From positions 1 through 64,000 of the forward strand of contig CAVTND010000015.1 in assembly GCA_963735955.1 (NCBI GenBank): 64,000 nt of DNA, written 5' to 3'. Positions 18,827-29,107 of this stretch are shown here, piece after piece. Below the pieces are notes generated by a model that searched no databases, was not told the DNA's origin, and was given only the letters and a program-made list of their open reading frames with translations. How positions within the stretch are numbered: the stretch's first letter is position 1; each line of letters opens with the position of its first letter. Origin of the DNA: CAVTND01 sp963735955 (lineage in GTDB: Bacteria > Pseudomonadota > Gammaproteobacteria > Burkholderiales > Burkholderiaceae_F). The translations under genes and the position numbers were made by a program.

Positions 18827-19960
18827 ATGAGCCTCGCACTGAAGGATGTCGTGTTGCGCGTTGACGGGCAGACGCACATCCACGCCACCAGTGTCGAGCT
18901 CGCGCCCAAGGGCTTCAACATCCTGCTGGGAACGACACTGGCCGGCAAGACGACCTTGATGCGCCTGATGGCCGGCCTGCTCAAACCCACGGCCGGCGAG
19001 ATCTGGTTCAACGGCAAGAACGTGACCGGGGTGCCCGTGCGCAAACGCCGGGTGGCGATGGTCTACCAGCAGTTCATCAACTACGGGCACTTGTCGGTGT
19101 ACGACAACATCGCCTCGCCGTTGCGGGTCGCCGGCGTGAGTGCCGCGCAGACCAAGGAACGGGTCGGGCGCATCGCCGAACTGCTGCAACTTTCGCCCTT
19201 GCTCGACCGGCGCCCGGCCGAGTTGTCGGGCGGCCAGCAGCAGCGCACGGCGCTGGCACGTGCGCTGGTCAAGGACGCCGACCTCGTGCTGCTCGACGAG
19301 CCGCTCGCCAATCTCGATTACAAGTTGCGCGAGGGACTGCGGGATGAACTGCCGCGGTTGTTCGCCGACCGTGACTGCACGGTCGTGTATGCCACGACGG
19401 AACCGGCCGAGACGCTGCTGCTTGGCGGGCACACGGCCACCCTGCACGAGGGCGCGATCACCCAGTTCGGCCCGACGCAAGCTGTCTATCGCCGCCCGGC
19501 CGACCTCACAACCGCGCAGGTGTTTTCCGACCCCCCGATCAACACGGCACCGGTGGTGAAGCGCGGCGCGCGGATCGAGATCAGCAAAGTCGCGGGCTGG
19601 AAAGTCGGTGGTGAACTGGCGGCGCTGGCCGACGGTGCGTACACGCTTGGGCTGCGGCCGCATCATGTGCAGCCGGCAGCGCCCGGCGAGAGAGTGGACG
19701 CAAACGCGGGTGCGCACGTCGACCCGGTAGTCGATGGTGTGAGGGTCAGCGGGCGGGTATCGGTCGCCGAGATCAGCGGATCGGAAAGCGTGGTGCACTT
19801 CGATATGCACGGGCTCGGGTGGGTGTCGCAGTCGCACGGCGTGCACCGCTTCGCTGTCGGCGCAGCCGCCAACTTCAGGCTCGACGTCGCGCACGGCCTG
19901 TATTTCGATGCCGCCGGCCGCTGTGTGAACGCGGGCGGCAGCGCCATGGTGCCGGGGTAA
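18827..19960 (+). CDS. glpS: ABC transporter ATP-binding protein, GlpS-like
   Basis: 377 residues, a CUT1-type ATPase with a C-terminal regulatory (TOBE/MalK-like) part. The Walker A loop is unusual, GTTLAGKTTL instead of GPSGxGKST. The signature LSGGQQQRTALARAL and Walker B LVLLDEPLANLD are canonical. The H-loop region reads VVYATTEPAETLLLGG, with no histidine at the usual switch position. It should pair with the next gene, whose signature is weak but whose Walker A is canonical, so the two may form an asymmetric heterodimer. It is followed by the second ATPase after two bases. Confidence 0.85.
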   Translation: MSLALKDVVLRVDGQTHIHATSVELAPKGFNILLGTTLAGKTTLMRLMAGLLKPTAGEIWFNGKNVTGVPVRKRRVAMVYQQFINYGHLSVYDNIASPLRVAGVSAAQTKERVGRIAELLQLSPLLDRRPAELSGGQQQRTALARALVKDADLVLLDEPLANLDYKLREGLRDELPRLFADRDCTVVYATTEPAETLLLGGHTATLHEGAITQFGPTQAVYRRPADLTTAQVFSDPPINTAPVVKRGARIEISKVAGWKVGGELAALADGAYTLGLRPHHVQPAAPGERVDANAGAHVDPVVDGVRVSGRVSVAEISGSESVVHFDMHGLGWVSQSHGVHRFAVGAAANFRLDVAHGLYFDAAGRCVNAGGSAMVPG

Positions 19961-19962
19961 CG

Positions 19963-21059
19963 ATGGCGCGCATCGGACTGAAGAACGTGCGGCACAGCTA
20001 TCGCGAGCATCCGGCGAGTGATGCGGACTGGGCGGTCAAGCGCCTGGACGTCGAATGGGCCGAAGGCAGCGCCAACGCACTGCTCGGCCCGTCGGGCTGC
20101 GGCAAGACCACGCTGCTGAACATCGTTTCGGGCCTGCTGCGGCCGACCGAAGGGGCGGTCTTCTTCGATGACCGCGACGTCACCACGGCACCGGCGGATG
20201 CGCGCAACATCGCGCAGGTGTTCCAGTTCCCGGTCGTGTACGACACGATGAGTGTGTTCGATAACCTGGCATTTCCGCTGCGCAACCGCGGCGTGCCTGC
20301 CGCGCAGGTGGAAAAGCGCGTGCGGGAAATCGCCGCGCTGCTCGACCTGGAGCCGATGCTGATGCAGCGGGCGGCTGGCCTGACGGCTGACGGCAAGCAG
20401 AAGATTTCGCTCGGACGCGGACTGGTGCGCGACGACGTCAACGTGATCATGTTCGACGAACCGCTGACCGTGATCGACCCGCATCTGAAGTGGCGACTGC
20501 GCGGCAAGCTCAAGGAACTGCACCAGCGGCTGCGCCCGACGATGATCTACGTGACGCACGACCAAACCGAGGCGCTGACCTTCGCCGACCAGGTGCTGGT
20601 GATGAACGAGGGCATGGTCGTGCAGTCCGGCACGCCGGTGGAACTCTTTGAGCGGCCGCGGCATACGTTTGTTGGCCACTTCATCGGCTCGCCCGGCATG
20701 AATGTGCTGCCGGCCACTTTGGAGAACGGGATCGTTCGTTTTGCCGGCATCGTGGCCGAGATCGCCGCCCCGCTGAAGGCGCCACCGGCCGGTGCGCGGC
20801 TCGAGATCGGCGTGCGTCCGGAATTTGTCAGGTTCGCGCCAGACGGCATCCCGGTGCGGATCCTCAAGGTGGCCGACAGCGGCCGCTACCGAATCGTCGA
20901 TACGTCTGCAGATGCTGAATCGTCGGCCCCGGGGACAACGACAGTCATCAAGCTGCTGGTGGCCGAGGGAACAGAGTTGCCATCGGAACGTGGTTTCGTC
21001 CGATTCGATCCGGCCTACACGCAGTTGTACGTCGACGGCTGGATCGCAGGTGAGTCGCC

Positions 21060-21063
<4 letters not shown>
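19963..21063 (+). CDS. glpT: ABC transporter ATP-binding protein, GlpT-like, degenerate signature
   Basis: 366 residues. Walker A GPSGCGKTT and Walker B VIMFDEPLTVID are good, and the switch histidine is present in YVTHDQTEA. The ABC signature is degenerate: LTADGKQKISLGRGLV stands where LSGGQQQR is expected. The C-terminal part has TOBE-like repeats (LEIGVRPEFVRF). Its stop overlaps the permease start by four bases, so the set is translated together. The mirror-image defects in GlpS and GlpT suggest one degenerate and one working nucleotide site. Confidence 0.85.
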
Positions 21064-21923
<860 letters not shown>

Positions 21924-21924
21924 A

Positions 21925-22731
<807 letters not shown>

Positions 22732-22733
22732 CC

Positions 22734-23039
22734 ATGACACCGACGCCTGCTGTTGGAATCGGACTCGGATGGATGGCGTGGACGTGGCAGACGGCCGCGT
22801 TCTTCATTGTCATTGGGCTGCTTTTGCTCGGCATGGCGGTGTGGGAATGGCGCGCGCCCGGCGGAGCGCCGCGGCGCGGCGTGCTGGGAATCGTCACGAC
22901 ACGCGGCGACCGGCTGTTCATCTCGTTGCTGTTGGCCGCCTACGTCCACCTGATCTGGCTCGCGCTGGTCCCCGCGCCGCTGTGGGGAGCGACTCTGCTG
23001 TCGGCGGGGCTTGCCGTGGCGGTGTTTCGCAAGGTCTGA
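22734..23039 (+). CDS. glpU: small integral membrane protein, DUF2160 (GlpU-like)
   Basis: 101 residues with three hydrophobic spans (AAFFIVIGLLLLGMAVWEW; RLFISLLLAAYVHLIWLAL; GATLLSAGLAVAVF). DUF2160 genes sit beside glycerol-type ABC transporters, which is the main reason to place this whole set with the Glp system. Its exact role is not established. It starts two bases after glpQ and is the last transporter gene. Confidence 0.8.
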   Translation: MTPTPAVGIGLGWMAWTWQTAAFFIVIGLLLLGMAVWEWRAPGGAPRRGVLGIVTTRGDRLFISLLLAAYVHLIWLALVPAPLWGATLLSAGLAVAVFRKV

Positions 23040-23072
23040 GCGGACAATCTGTCGCGCGCGAAGGAGGGACCC

Positions 23073-24483
23073 ATGCTTCCTGATCTGGACTCGGCTGCCG
23101 ACGGTGAGATCGTCAAGGAGAACCTGAACGCGGTGCAGGCGATCTATTTCGCCTACATGCTCGAGCAGATGCGCATGTTCCAGGTGGTGGAGCGCATTGC
23201 GGAGCTTTATCAGCAAGGTTCGCTGCCCTTGGGCCAGGGCCCGGCTGCGGAGGCGTTGCGGCGTTATGCCTTGGCGGGCAACCGGCTCTCGTCGGCGGAG
23301 CGGGCACAACTCTATGTGCGAGTGCTCGGCGCACGAGGGGTACCGGACGCGCCGGGAGGTACCACAGGCGAGCATAGAGCCCAATCGGGAGTTCCTCTCG
23401 CTCTGGCTGCGCTTCCTGGTCGGCGTGGCGATGTACTCGCGCCAGCGCGGCGCGCAGGACTTGCTCGTTCCGCGCACTCCGGCCAACGCGGACGTGCGTC
23501 GCACGGCGCGCAGGTTGGCAACCAATGCTTCCTTGCACGGGTACGGCATCGCGCAGGTCGCGGCGAGGCTGTCTGTCGAGGTGGAGCGTATGACCAGCCT
23601 GCTGAGCGATCCGGAAATCGAGATGTCCTTCGGCGCGCGCGACATGTGGTCGGCGGTCGACCAGGTGAACCGCCTATATCTCGACGGCGCGGTCAATGTG
23701 GCGCGCTATCGCACGCAGGCACAGGCGGGCCGCGTGGTGCTGCAATGGCTGGCGGCCAACGCGGATCGACTGGGCGCGGCGGACACGACTGCTCCCGGAG
23801 GCACGCCCGGTGCCGGAGCGTCAGCCTCGAATGAAGACCTGGCCAATGCGACAGAACAGTGGCTTGGCGCGAGCGGCGTGGCGGACGAACTCATCGACGA
23901 GTATTCGCAGCCCGGGGAGTCGCCCACGCTCATTTGCCCGCCGGTTGATCTGCCCGCGATTGCACAGGACTTGTTGGGCGCCGTTGGCATGCTTGCCGGT
24001 GGATTGGCTGGCAGCGACGCGGCTGAACGACTGCGCGGCGTCGTGGCGCTGTTTCACGGCGCGGCCGGCACCGGCAAGACGCTGGCCGCGCACGTGCTCG
24101 CGGCCGCACTGTCGCGCGACATCGTCCGCGTGGACTTGTCGAGGGTGGTCAGCAGATACATTGGCGAGACCGAAAAGAACCTCGACGCAATCTTCGCCCA
24201 GGCGGAGCGAACCGGCGCGGTCCTTTTCTTCGATGAAGCCGATGCGTTGTTCGACCGACGCACCGAGGTGAAGGATTCGCACGACCGGGCTTCTCAAGGC
24301 CGCCCATCGAACCTGGACGTCGCCGCTCTGCTGAAGCGGATCGAAAGGTATGAAGGCGTGGTGGTGCTGGCCATCAACGTCCTGCCGAAAGAGATTGAGG
24401 CGGAGGCCGATGACGCTCAGTCTGACAACGACCGGCGCCGGCGCCTGCGGCAGGTGGTGCGTTTTCCGAGGTCGCGGCACTGA
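23073..24483 (+). pseudogene. AAA+ module copy 2, fused N-terminal and ATPase parts, one frameshift
   Basis: About 470 residues if one shift near 23365 is repaired. The first frame starts MLPDLDSAADGEIVKENL after AGGAGG. The second frame picks up ASIEPNREFLSLWLRFLVG and runs unbroken through the N-terminal region and the ATPase: Walker A GAAGTGKT, RYIGETEKNLD, Walker B VLFFDEADALF, EVKDSHDRAS, sensor-like VVVLAIN. It ends LRQVVRFPRSRH. As in copy 1, the arginine-finger region is replaced (EIEAEADDAQSDNDRRRR) and the lid is missing. Here the two parts are one gene, unlike copy 1. It follows glpU by 33 bases and could be co-transcribed with the transporter. The function is unknown. Confidence 0.8.
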
Positions 24484-24496
24484 ACGCCCTGACGGT

Positions 24497-24540
24497 TTGG
24501 CTCGGAAACCCGGCCGGGCATACAATCCGTTAAACATTGT
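24497..24540 (+). promoter_or_regulatory. promoter and inverted repeat for the toxin-antitoxin pair
   Basis: TTGGCT (24497-24502) and TACAAT (24521-24526) are 18 bases apart. The -10 overlaps an inverted repeat, ACAAT (24522-24526) and ATTGT (24536-24540), suiting autorepression by the AbrB-type antitoxin. Confidence 0.5.
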
Positions 24541-24554
24541 TTGACGGAGATCTG

Positions 24555-24785
24555 ATGCTCAAGACCATCGCCAAGATCGGCAACTCGCAGGGACTGATCT
24601 TCGATTCGGCGCTGCGCGAACTTACGGGCCTGCAGGAGGGCGACAAGGTCAATGTCACCGTGCACGAAGGTGGCAGCATCGTGATCACCCCGATGCGCCC
24701 GACGATTGCAGCGGCCGACGCGGCCAGGTCCGCACGCGCACTCATCAAGCGCAACGCCAAACTGTTCGAGCGCCTGTCCAAGTAG
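24555..24785 (+). CDS. AbrB/MazE-type antitoxin
   Basis: 76 residues. The N-terminal swapped-hairpin DNA-binding fold reads MLKTIAKIGNSQGLIFDSAL, then GLQEGDKVNVTVHEGGSIVI, typical of AbrB-like antitoxins. The C-terminal 30 residues are charged and would bind the toxin. It starts after a GGAG and ends four bases before the doc gene. It probably represses its own promoter through the overlapping inverted repeat. Confidence 0.85.
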   Translation: MLKTIAKIGNSQGLIFDSALRELTGLQEGDKVNVTVHEGGSIVITPMRPTIAAADAARSARALIKRNAKLFERLSK

Positions 24786-24789
24786 GGCG

Positions 24790-25197
24790 ATGGTGCGCAG
24801 CCGTGCAGTGCTCCACCTCGATGTCGAGGCGGTCCTGGCCATCCACGACGAGGTCATCGCTGCCCACGGCGGTGGGCAAGGGCTGCGTGACCGCGCGCTG
24901 CTGGAATCCGCGGTCGCTGCGCCGCAGGCCACACACGGCGGCAGCCCCTTGCTCCGTGCTTCAGTCGAGATCGCCGCCGCCTACCTCTTCTACCTTTGCC
25001 GCAACCACCCGTTTGTCGACGGCAACAAGCGCACGGCGCTCGCCGCCTGCCTGGTCTTTCTGCAAGCCAACGGGCGCCTGGCAGGTGACGTGTTGTCGGG
25101 CAGCGCGGATGACTGGGAGGCGCTCGTCGTAGACATTGCTGCGTCGCGCATCGATCGCAAGGAAGCGACGCGCCGGTTGCGCCGATTGCTCAGCTAG
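24790..25197 (+). CDS. doc: Doc-type Fic-fold toxin
   Basis: 135 residues. Doc toxins have a short Fic fold and in the P1 prototype phosphorylate elongation factor Tu, stopping translation. The motif HPFVDGNKRTA (73-83) has the Doc-specific lysine in place of the second glycine of classical Fic motifs. The remaining pattern (GLRDRALLESAVAAP, then AAAYLFYLCRNHPF) is typical. The partner here is AbrB-like rather than Phd-like, a known alternative pairing. All key residues are intact. Confidence 0.92.
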   Translation: MVRSRAVLHLDVEAVLAIHDEVIAAHGGGQGLRDRALLESAVAAPQATHGGSPLLRASVEIAAAYLFYLCRNHPFVDGNKRTALAACLVFLQANGRLAGDVLSGSADDWEALVVDIAASRIDRKEATRRLRRLLS

Positions 25198-25324
25198 GGT
25201 CGCTCAGAACACCGGCGAGAACGATCAAGCAGTCCTATCGCGGCTCCCGGAATACCAAGCCTGCACTAAAGGTAGACAGCCGCATCGTTGGCACCTATCT
25301 TCGGGCCCACCCCAGCGAGGAAAC

Positions 25325-26716
25325 ATGGCCCGCGTGTTCATCAGCTACCGGCGCTCCGACAGTGCGGCCCACGCGGGCCGGCTCTATGACCGGCTGCTCG
25401 CGCACTTCGGCAAGGGCTCGGTGTTCATGGACATCGACGAGATTGCGCCCGGCGAAGACTTCATCGATGTGATCAATCGCAGCTTTGACGACTGTGAGAC
25501 CGTAATCGTGCTGATCGGGCCGCGCTGGCTCGCCCGGGCCGACGGCGGCAACGCCAGTCGACTTGACGACCCCGACGACCCGGTACGCATGGAGGTGGCC
25601 AATGCGCTGGAGCGCAAGTTGCGCGTGGTGCCGGTACTGGTAGCGGGTGCAACGATGCCCGGGCTGACGCAGCTACCGTCGCCACTGGCGCCACTGTCGC
25701 GCCGCAATGCCGTGGACATCAGCGACACGCGCTTCCATCGCGACGTAGATGCTTTGATCGAGGCACTCGAGCGTCCGATTCCGCAGCCAGCCAAGCCGCG
25801 CGAATCACCTGCGGCTGCCGCGGCACCACCCAGCCGGGCTCCAGAAACAGCGCCAGCACCGGCACCCGTGCCAGCGCCTGCGCCCGCTGCGGCACCTATT
25901 CCGGAGCCCACGGCTGCGACCGCGCCGAAAACCACCGCCGAGTCGGCCGCTGCGGGGAAAGCGTTCAATCCGCCGCGCCCCGTGAAGGCTGACCGAGCTG
26001 GCTTTGAATTTCCAACACCGACGACCCCGCTAGCGAAAGCGCTCGTGGCGGGCGGCCTGACGCTCGCTCTGCTCTGGATATTCGTCGTGTTGGTACCGTC
26101 CATTACTCGTCAGACCTCGCCGACCAAGCCCGCAGCTGCCGAGGAAGCGAAGGCCGAGCCGACGCCAACAAGTGTTGCAAGCACCGCGGCTGCGCCGGCC
26201 GTGCCAGCCGACGACCCTCAGAAGCGCGCTGCTGAGGCCTTTCGCAAGGGCAGGGCCTTCTTTTTCGGCGATGGCGTCAAGAAAGACGAAACGCAGGCTG
26301 CCGAGCAGTTCAAGATCGCAGCCGATCTCGGGCACGTGGGTGCGCAGGGCAGCCTTGGCTACATGTACGCGGAAGGGGTGGGCGTCAAACAGGACCTCGC
26401 TGAGGGCATCCGCCTGTTGACCATCGCGGCTGACGCGGGCGAGGAAGACGCGCAGAACAATCTCGCGGGCGCCTATGTTGAAGGCAAGGGGGTCAAGCAG
26501 AACTATGGCGAGGCCTTGCGCCTCTATCGCAAGGCCGCCGAAAAAAACTACGCGCTGGCGCAGGGCAATCTCGGCCTGATGTATGAGAACGGCTGGGGCC
26601 TGAAGCGTGACCTCACCGAAGCCCGGCGCTGGTATCAGTTGGCAGCAGCGCAGGGCGATACAGATGCGGCTGCCTCGCTCAAGCGCCTGGGTGGCAGCAG
26701 CAAGGCCGCCAATTAG
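25325..26716 (+). CDS. TIR-domain membrane protein with Sel1 repeats
   Basis: 463 residues in four parts. A TIR_2 domain spans about 1-150 (MARVFISYRRSDSAAHAGRL; DIDEIAPGEDFIDVI; VIVLIGPRWLA). A Pro/Ala-rich linker spans about 165-225. One membrane span lies at about 237-258 (LVAGGLTLALLWIFVVLVP). Three or more Sel1-like repeats follow to the end (GYMYAEGVGVKQDLAEGIRL; GAYVEGKGVKQNYGEALRLY). A cytoplasmic TIR and a periplasmic Sel1 region are expected. Bacterial TIR domains are often NAD-consuming or signalling modules. A likely conserved acidic helix is DPVRMEVANAL, but I cannot show catalysis. A second protein of the same plan lies at 56182. It starts after GAGGAA in a spacing that fits. 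Confidence 0.88.
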   Translation: MARVFISYRRSDSAAHAGRLYDRLLAHFGKGSVFMDIDEIAPGEDFIDVINRSFDDCETVIVLIGPRWLARADGGNASRLDDPDDPVRMEVANALERKLRVVPVLVAGATMPGLTQLPSPLAPLSRRNAVDISDTRFHRDVDALIEALERPIPQPAKPRESPAAAAAPPSRAPETAPAPAPVPAPAPAAAPIPEPTAATAPKTTAESAAAGKAFNPPRPVKADRAGFEFPTPTTPLAKALVAGGLTLALLWIFVVLVPSITRQTSPTKPAAAEEAKAEPTPTSVASTAAAPAVPADDPQKRAAEAFRKGRAFFFGDGVKKDETQAAEQFKIAADLGHVGAQGSLGYMYAEGVGVKQDLAEGIRLLTIAADAGEEDAQNNLAGAYVEGKGVKQNYGEALRLYRKAAEKNYALAQGNLGLMYENGWGLKRDLTEARRWYQLAAAQGDTDAAASLKRLGGSSKAAN

Positions 26717-26738
26717 CGCCGGCGGCCCAACGGCAAAT

Positions 26739-27257
26739 TCACTTCCGCTTGCGCGGCCGCGCAGCAGTCGTTGGCGACAACAGCCCATGCCGCTGGTGCC
26801 ACTCGCGCAGCGATTCCGCGGGCCAGCCCTCGCAATGCACGTGGCCCTTGCCGGCCGGCACATCGATCCAGTCGGGGGCGTAGGCGAGCGCAGCTTCTAC
26901 GACTTCCGGCGGTTTAGGCAGAGGGGTGTCGATGGCCGAGGCGTGCGGGTGGATCAGCTCGGGCCAGCGCTTGTCCCACAGCCACAGCGGGCTGCCGCAC
27001 TTCTTGCAGAAATGACGCCACGCCAGCGAGCGCCGGGCGCGCTGGCCCGGCTCGCGGATCAGCGCGTGAAAGCGCGTGATGTTCTTGGCTCCGGTCACCT
27101 TCATCGAGGCGGCGTCGCCGCCGAGGTTGATCGCATAGCCACCGGAGCCCGCGGTCTTGCGGCAGATCGAGCAATGGCAGTGCATGAACGGCACCGGCGA
27201 ATCCGATTCGAGCGTGAAGCGCACGGCGCGGCAGTGGCAGGAGCCTTTCAGTTGCAT
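26739..27257 (-). CDS. GFA-family protein (glutathione-dependent formaldehyde-activating enzyme-like)
   Basis: 172 residues starting MQLKGSCHCRAVRF after GGAGG. GFA proteins bind zinc through cysteines. Here CHC (8-10) and CHCSIC (about 31-36) are followed by a second pair in FCKKCGSPLW. They are named for an enzyme that couples formaldehyde to glutathione, but most members are uncharacterised. The gene converges on the TIR-Sel1 gene with a 22-base gap. Two truncated relatives lie at 13266 and 14113. The C-terminal PAGKGHVHCEGWPAESLREW segment is the part retained in one of them. Confidence 0.88.
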   Translation of the reverse strand: MQLKGSCHCRAVRFTLESDSPVPFMHCHCSICRKTAGSGGYAINLGGDAASMKVTGAKNITRFHALIREPGQRARRSLAWRHFCKKCGSPLWLWDKRWPELIHPHASAIDTPLPKPPEVVEAALAYAPDWIDVPAGKGHVHCEGWPAESLREWHQRHGLLSPTTAARPRKRK

Positions 27258-27393
27258 AGGGCCTCCGCGATCGAATTCATGCTCATGGCGCTCTCCATCA
27301 TGCGCCGCCACAACGTCCGGGTCGGTGGATGACAATCACATCACCGCACGAATGATCAGGCATTTCATCGTGGGTCGAGATACGTGGCGCGAA

Positions 27394-27406
27394 ATGGAAT
27401 ATCCAT
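27394..27406. promoter_or_regulatory. short inverted repeat upstream of the TRAP operon
   Basis: ATGGA and TCCAT arms around a 3-base centre, about 110 bases before dctP, in the only AT-rich part of the 257-base gap between GFA and dctP. It could be an operator, but no cognate regulator is visible. Confidence 0.25.
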
Positions 27407-27514
27407 GCTACATTTTTGAGAAAATAGAACAAACATACCGACAACAAAGATCGGTTGAAACACGGCGACACGTCCATCGTCGCACCAGGTTTCTGAAACC
27501 GCAAAGGAGACAAC

Positions 27515-28507
27515 ATGAAGCGTCGCAGATTCGTCAAGGCGTGTGCGTCCACGGTGCTCGTTTTCGCCGCGAGCATGGCGGGCACGGCATCGTCGCAGGA
27601 CAAGCAGGTCTGGAAGGCCTCGGACGTTCACCCGCTCGGCTATCCGACGGTCGAGGCGATCCAGCGTATGGGCAAGAAGCTGGAGAAGGAGACCAACGGC
27701 CGCATCACGATCCAGATGTACCCGTCGATGCAGCTCGGCGGCGAGAAAGAGATGATCGAGCAGGCGCAGGTCGGCGCGCTGCAGATCGCGCGCATCTCGG
27801 TCGGCGCGATGGGCCCGGTGGTCGACGAGCTCAACGTCTTCAACCTGCCGTTCATCTTTCGCGACGAAGCGCACATGCGCAAGGTGATCGACGGCCCGAT
27901 CGGGCAGGGGCTGCTCGAGAAGATCACGGCGAGCCCGCAGTCGCGGCTGGTGGTGCTCGGCTGGATGGATGCCGGCACGCGCAACGTCTACTCGAACAAG
28001 GCGGTGACCAAGCCCGAGGATCTGAAAGGCCAGAAGATCCGCATGATGGGCAACCCGCTGTTCGTCGAGACGATGAACGCGATGGGCGGCAACGGCGTCG
28101 CGATGGGCTTCAACGAGCTGTACGGCGCGCTGCAGACCGGCGTGGTCGACGGCGCCGAAAACAATCCGCCGACGCTGCTGGCGCAGAACCACTACACGGT
28201 CAGCAAGGTGTACAGCCTGACTGGGCACCTGATCATTCCCGAGATCTTCGTGTTCTCGAAGCGCAGTTGGGATCAGCTGTCCAAGAGCGACCAGGAGCTC
28301 GTGCGCAAGCTGTCGCGCGAAGCGCAACTGGAGCAGCGCCAGCTGTGGGACGCCTATGTCGGCGAGGCCGAGGTCAAGCTCAAGGCCGCCGGCGTCCAGT
28401 TCGTCCCGGCCGACAAGGCCGCGTTCTACAAGGCGACGCAACCGATTCGCGACAAGTACGGCGCCAAGTATGCCGTGCTGCTGAAGCAGATCGAAGAGAC
28501 GAAGTGA
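27515..28507 (+). CDS. dctP: TRAP transporter substrate-binding protein, DctP family (first system)
   Basis: 330 residues with a signal peptide (RRFVKACASTVLVFAASMAG, Tat-like KRRRF start, cleavage near SSQ). DctP proteins bind organic acids in the periplasm and pass them to the DctQM membrane pair, which is driven by the sodium gradient. Family motifs include PSMQLGGEKEMIEQAQVGAL and GFNELYGALQTGVVDGAEN. The arginine that usually binds the ligand carboxylate is probably in GQKIRMMGNP. The start follows AAAGGAGA. It leads the dctPQM operon. The ligand is unknown. Confidence 0.92.
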   Translation: MKRRRFVKACASTVLVFAASMAGTASSQDKQVWKASDVHPLGYPTVEAIQRMGKKLEKETNGRITIQMYPSMQLGGEKEMIEQAQVGALQIARISVGAMGPVVDELNVFNLPFIFRDEAHMRKVIDGPIGQGLLEKITASPQSRLVVLGWMDAGTRNVYSNKAVTKPEDLKGQKIRMMGNPLFVETMNAMGGNGVAMGFNELYGALQTGVVDGAENNPPTLLAQNHYTVSKVYSLTGHLIIPEIFVFSKRSWDQLSKSDQELVRKLSREAQLEQRQLWDAYVGEAEVKLKAAGVQFVPADKAAFYKATQPIRDKYGAKYAVLLKQIEETK

Positions 28508-28519
28508 TCGAATCCTGAC

Positions 28520-28555
28520 CGGCACTCGGCGCCTACCCGGCCCGCGTGCCGTTTT
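28520..28555 (+). terminator. hairpin with T-run between dctP and dctQ
   Basis: CGGCAC (28520) pairs with GTGCCG (28546-28551), followed by TTTT. It could attenuate transcription so the binding protein is made in excess over the membrane subunits. The loop is long (20 bases), so the call is weak. Confidence 0.35.
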
Positions 28556-28579
28556 CATGTCGTGCTCCGGAGTAGCCGC

Positions 28580-29104
28580 ATGACCCTGAAGGAGCGTTAC
28601 CGGCAGGCGATGGAGCGGTTGTACCTGCTGTGCGTCTGCCTGTCGGGTGGCGCCCTCGTGGCCATCACGATGTTCATTCCCATCGGCGTGTTCATGCGCT
28701 ACGCGATGAAGAGTCCGCTGTCCTGGCCGGAACCGGCGTCGGTGGTCCTGATGGTGATGTTCTCGTTCATCGGCGGTGCCGCGGTCTACCGCGCCAACGT
28801 GCACGTGGCCGTCGAGGCACTGCTCAATGCCGTGAATCCGGGCCTGCGCCGCCTGATGCTGTGGGGTGTGGACGCCTGCATGGCGGCCACAGCCCTGTTC
28901 ATGGTCGTCTACGGCGTCCAGCTCTGCGTGATCACCCATTTCCAGACCATGGCCGAGTTTCCGTGGCTGTCGGTGGCGTATGTCTACTCGCCGATTCCCA
29001 TCAGCGGCGTGATCACGCTGCTGTTCCTGATCGAACGCGTCTGGCTCGGCAGCCCGCCAAGGACATCGATCATGTACCGCGACGAGGCCACGGAGCTCGA
29101 ATAG
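28580..29104 (+). CDS. dctQ: TRAP transporter small permease, DctQ family (first system)
   Basis: 174 residues with four membrane spans (LYLLCVCLSGGALVAITMFI; SVVLMVMFSFIGGAAVYRA; a third around ALFMVVYGVQL; a last in ISGVITLLFLIERVW). The family signature around PLSWPEPASV precedes the second span. It is followed three bases later by dctM. It forms the membrane unit with DctM. Confidence 0.88.
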   Translation: MTLKERYRQAMERLYLLCVCLSGGALVAITMFIPIGVFMRYAMKSPLSWPEPASVVLMVMFSFIGGAAVYRANVHVAVEALLNAVNPGLRRLMLWGVDACMAATALFMVVYGVQLCVITHFQTMAEFPWLSVAYVYSPIPISGVITLLFLIERVWLGSPPRTSIMYRDEATELE

Positions 29105-29107
29105 GAC

